Program-made: the position numbers and the translations under genes | Shown: piece by piece, positions 60,541 through 64,000 of the stretch | Layout of the letters: every line of letters begins with the position of its first letter | Numbering within the stretch: the first letter of the stretch is position 1 | The notes under the pieces: model-generated | The model's input: the letters and a program-made list of their open reading frames with translations, nothing else | Told to the model about the DNA's origin: nothing | Database searches by the model: none | Assembly (NCBI RefSeq): GCF_958979055.1 | Contig: NC_084888.1 | Location: forward strand, 5,164,001 to 5,228,000 | Reading direction: 5' to 3' | DNA from: Alnus glutinosa | Taxonomy: Eukaryota; Streptophyta; Magnoliopsida; Fagales; Betulaceae | DNA: 64,000 bases

Positions 60541-60965
60541 TATTGCGCAATCTAGGAGACTGATGGAGCAAATCAGATCCTTATCCGACCAAATTGATGC
60601 CATGGATGTTGCTAACGGTCATCGCCGTCAACCAACAATACATGTCGTGGATGTGGATGACGTGGTTACCTTTAGTGAAGCGTGATCTCAACGGAAGAAA
60701 GTACGGTTTGACACGTGGAATCCGCAGTTTGCAAGTTTGACCGTTATTCGCGAGCCTCAAATTCATCTATCAAATCCATCTTATGTGGAGGAGGAAGATG
60801 GATTTGTTGATGAAGAGTTCCAAGAAGACGAGTTTTTTGATAAGGATTTCAAACGTGGAGATGTTCATGAAGATGTTGAAGATTCTTCACCAGGATTCGT
60901 AGATTGAGATTATTTACCAACTCATGATACCGATATCAATGATGAAGATCTTGTGGGAGGTTCTT
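60541..60965 (+). pseudogene. Broken retroelement-like coding remnant
   Basis: From about 60561 the + frame reads LMEQIRSLSDQIDAMDVANG, then RRQPTIHVVDVDDVVTFSEA and a stop. The same frame then continues as an acidic tract (YVEEEDGFVDEEFQEDEFFD). Higher GC than the flanks and acidic, gag-like composition suggest a retrotransposon gag relic. No zinc knuckle or protease was seen, so the identity is tentative. Confidence 0.4.
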
Positions 60966-60974
60966 TTCATATAA

Positions 60975-61136
60975 ATATTGATACTTTGTATTCTCTTATC
61001 TTTCTCCCATCTTTTTTCGCTGATGTGGCATTGTTAATTCAACATTTTATTTATTTTTTAATTAAGATTGATCTAAAAGTGGATTGATAATGCCACATCA
61101 GCGAAGAAGGACAAGAGAATACCAAGTAACATCTCT
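60975..61136. mobile_element. MITE of the 'TTTGTATTCTCTTA' family
   Basis: The left arm has ACTTTGTATTCTCTTATC and a CGCTGATGTGGCATTG block. The right arm has AATGCCACATCAGCG and AGAGAATACCAAGTAAC. It is close to the copy at 53486-53661. Confidence 0.7.
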
Positions 61137-61261
61137 TATAAAAAAAAATTATATGCTTCTCATATGCTAAAATTATTATTGATCAAATAATAATGTTAAA
61201 AGTCATCTCAATTTTTGATGAATACTTGATACCCTAGCTTTTACGACATTTACAATTACTC

Positions 61262-63139
61262 GTCCTGTCCATACGTTGAGTTCAATCAGAATGGAGAAAG
61301 GAATTAGCTGCCTCCCACGCCAATAAAACCCCAAGAAATAAGAGAAAACTGAAGTTCAAGAGAAGCAGAAGAAAAAGACAAAATAGAAGTCCCTTTGAGC
61401 TGTCTTGGTGTCAAAATTGTGTATAAATTCTTGATAGGACTAATAAATTTTGTAGAAATTTTATGCTTCTTTGTGTTATGTGAAAGTGATATTTTGATAA
61501 GGGTATATAAAAAATCTCCTCTCCAGATAAGCAGATAAGGATTACCTCTGCAGTCAAGGTCAACAATTATTTTATATGTTAAGTTTAAGAATAATGCTAT
61601 TTTTTTTTTTTTTTACAATTAGCTCACAATACCGGTGAGTCGATCTCAATCAACCTTTGAATTAATTATTATTATAAAAAAAAAAAAAATTAAAAATTAG
61701 TTTAAACTATCATGTCAACCTTGTGCGATAAAAATTTAGTATAGAATTATATATAGATAAATGTTAGAAATTATATTTTTAACTACAATGTTTACCCCAG
61801 TTGGCCTAAAGGGTGGCTCACGCACCACCCTAGAAAAACTTGGGGTGGCTCGTAGCCCACCCCCTACCCCCTTTCTTTCCCTTTTTTTTTTTTTTTTTTT
61901 TTAAATTTAATTTTAAAAATTTATTTAATTTTGAGGGTATTTTATGTAAATTTTGATTTTAAGTTATGATATTGAGTCTTTTCACGAATTTGATTGACGG
62001 AAGGGGTAACGGTTTGAAAATGGAAGTTCCATGCTCTCTTTTGGTCGTGGTGGCATGTTGACAATAGCCGGTAGTTGATAGAAGAAAATGTAATTACCCT
62101 CTTTTATTTTTAAATAGAAAAAATATGGTTAAATACACTTATAGTCCCTAAGTTTTGGAAACTTTATTTTTTAATCCCTAAGTTTCAATTCGCATCATAG
62201 ATGTTACCTCAATTTTGGGAAAAGACCGAATTAGTACCTCAATTAAGTTTTCCGTCTAAAAACTAACGGTCCGCCACGTGTTAATCCATGAGGGTTGACA
62301 CGTGTTGTAGTATAAAAAAATCAAAAGTAAAAAATCTTTAAAAATTAATTAAAAAATAAAAAAAAAATTGAAAAAGAGAAAGAAAAAGAAGAGGGATGGT
62401 TGAGCCACCCTCTTGACCATGGCAGAAGAAAGAAAAAATAAATAAATTCAAGGGTTTTGGCCCTTGGCGGTGGCCGAACTACCCCCAAGGACCACAGGGG
62501 TGGTTCAGTCACCCCATGGCAGGAAAAAAAAATAAAAAAAAAAAAATTCAAGAGTTTTGGATCGCTTCAATTTTTTTATTTTTTTATTTTTTTTTCTCTC
62601 TCTCTGCCATGGGGTGGCCGAACCACCCATGGGGGTTGTTTGGCCACCCCAAACCGGTAATGAGCCACCCTCTTTTTTTCTTTTTCTTTTTTTAAGTTTT
62701 TAATAATTTTTTTAATTTTATAATTAATTTTTACATATTTTTTATTTTTGTAATTTTTTTATATTGTGACATGTGTCAAGCCTCAGGTGTTGACACGTGG
62801 CAGACCGTTAGTTTTTGGACAAAAAACTTAACTGAGGTATTAATTTGATATTTTCTCAAAACTAAGGTATCATCTATTATGCGAATTGAAACTCAGGGAC
62901 TAAAAAATAAAGTTTTCAAAACTTAAGGACCAGAAGTGTATTTAACCCAGAAAAAAAAAGGCACCCATAAAATGTTAGAGTATGTAATAAAGATAAAAAT
63001 CATAATCATAAATGAGGATTAGATTACAGTAAGCGACGGAATTTGATTAGGATTATATTACAATTGAATAATTTCAAATCATTCATAAGCTTTATAAATA
63101 AAACATTGTTACTTTAGGGGTGAAAATGCGTATGCGGAT
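61262..63139. repeat. Segmental duplication, copy B
   Basis: Second copy of 54613-55877, in the same orientation, lengthened by the element at 62125-62948. Without that insert its length is about 1.05 kb, in line with copy A minus its MITE. It ends within the shared TAGGGGTGAAAATGCGTATG hAT start. Confidence 0.88.
62125..62948. mobile_element. Mutator-like foldback element, 824 bp, with empty site in paralog
   Basis: Terminal inverted repeats of about 190 bp begin GGTTAAATACACTT (left) and GGGTTAAATACACTT (right, other strand). They hold the CCACGTGTTAA...GGTTGACACGTG block. AGAAAAAAT (62116-62124) and AGAAAAAAA (62949-62957) match at 8 of 9. The interior has GGGGTGGCCGAACCACCC palindromes like 39626-41252. 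The duplicated segment lacks it near 55673-55690. No transposase is encoded. Confidence 0.88.
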
Positions 63140-64000
63140 TACCATGTTAAAAAGGGTATCGAATTATTTGCTATTTTAAGATAAATATGTTAAATTAGCA
63201 AACGTCTCAAATTTAAGTATCCAAAATACCCCTATTTTTTAAGGAAAAAAAAAAAAGATGGAAAAAATGCTACGATCTAGGTGTTAGTTAAAATTGAACT
63301 TAATTTGCAAAAATATTGATGCCTAAATCTTAGAAAATTTCTATAATTTTTTTAAAAAAAATAATAAATACAGGGGTATTTTGAGACTTTTGAAAACTTG
63401 AACACTCCAATTTGAAATATTTGCTAGTTCAATATCATTATCTCAAAATAACATATAATTCGATACCCTTTTGTGAAATTGTCCGCTATATATGTGTGTG
63501 TGTGTATATAAACATAACTTTTAAGTCCGACATAACTTTTAGAACTCGAACTTAAACATAACTTATATATATATATATAAAATATTAAATATACCCCATC
63601 ATCTTACCTTTATTTATTGGAACTAATATGACAATATCTATTCGCTTATACTAAATAAGAAAAATTGTACTATTTGTCTTTGTGGTTGATCTAAATTATA
63701 AATTATTTCATTTGATATCAAAATTAGTTCAGAGATCTTTATGGTTGGCTTAATTTACAAATCGCTCCCTGAAGTTAAATTCCGTTAAAAATTTTAACAG
63801 ATTCTGTTAGGCGTTGTGTTAGTGCCTATAAAATGACGACACTTGTTGATCATAATAAAAATAAAAATAAATATATTAAAAATATATATAAATAAAACTT
63901 AAAAAATTATTTTAAAAAAATTAATTATTTTTTTTAAATAAGAAAAGTTGCGACAAGTGGGCATTAGGAAAAGTTCGTGGCTGGTTGGAACAAGGATTGA
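63140..64000. other. AT-rich right edge
   Basis: Contains simple repeats (GT near 63496-63508, TA near 63566-63580). A block at about 63660-63830 (TTAAATTCCGTTAAAAATTTTAACAG) is related to the interior of the element at 50644-51010. No gene reaches the window end. Confidence 0.5.

Noticed and set aside
1..64000. CRISPR arrays, tRNA or rRNA genes, phage or operon structure
   Set aside because: None was seen. The window has plant nuclear gene structure throughout.

Overview
The window looks like nuclear DNA of a woody dicot, probably a rosid. It is AT-rich, with intron-rich genes that have GT-AG junctions, long introns and dense small transposable elements. The species cannot be fixed from the sequence. 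There is no sign of bacterial, organellar or viral DNA.

Six protein-coding genes can be reconstructed exon by exon, all on the + strand: ATG101 (autophagy initiation, about 16.1-20.4 kb), a short complex I ESSS-type subunit (25.4-29.3 kb), the mitochondrial NAD-malic enzyme beta subunit NAD-ME2 (32.6-42.9 kb, 19 exons), and three short-chain dehydrogenase/reductases of the neomenthol dehydrogenase/carbonyl reductase type (44.2-46.7, 50.2-52.5 and 57.1-59.9 kb). In every case the joined exons give one uninterrupted frame of normal family length. ATG101, the complex I subunit and NAD-ME2 are unrelated housekeeping genes; two of them act in mitochondria. The three SDR genes form a local cluster. 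The first two are recent duplicates whose introns and flanks still align. The third is older and sits between two copies of a separate 1.3 kb duplicated segment.

The first 16 kb holds no convincing gene. It is a mosaic of MITEs, a decayed Ty1/copia fragment on the - strand, LINE tails, a 234-bp perfect-length tandem duplication, a strange imperfect repeat of GACAATGG-like units and a GC-rich island. Elsewhere, elements lie inside introns or between genes: TRIM retrotransposons with visible tRNA-Met primer sites, Mutator-like elements with 9-bp target duplications, nested hAT elements with an 8-bp duplication, and LINE fragments.

No wholly new system was found. The most informative feature is that duplicated segments supply paired empty and filled sites for several insertions. 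This lets element ends, target-site duplications and relative ages be read from one window.
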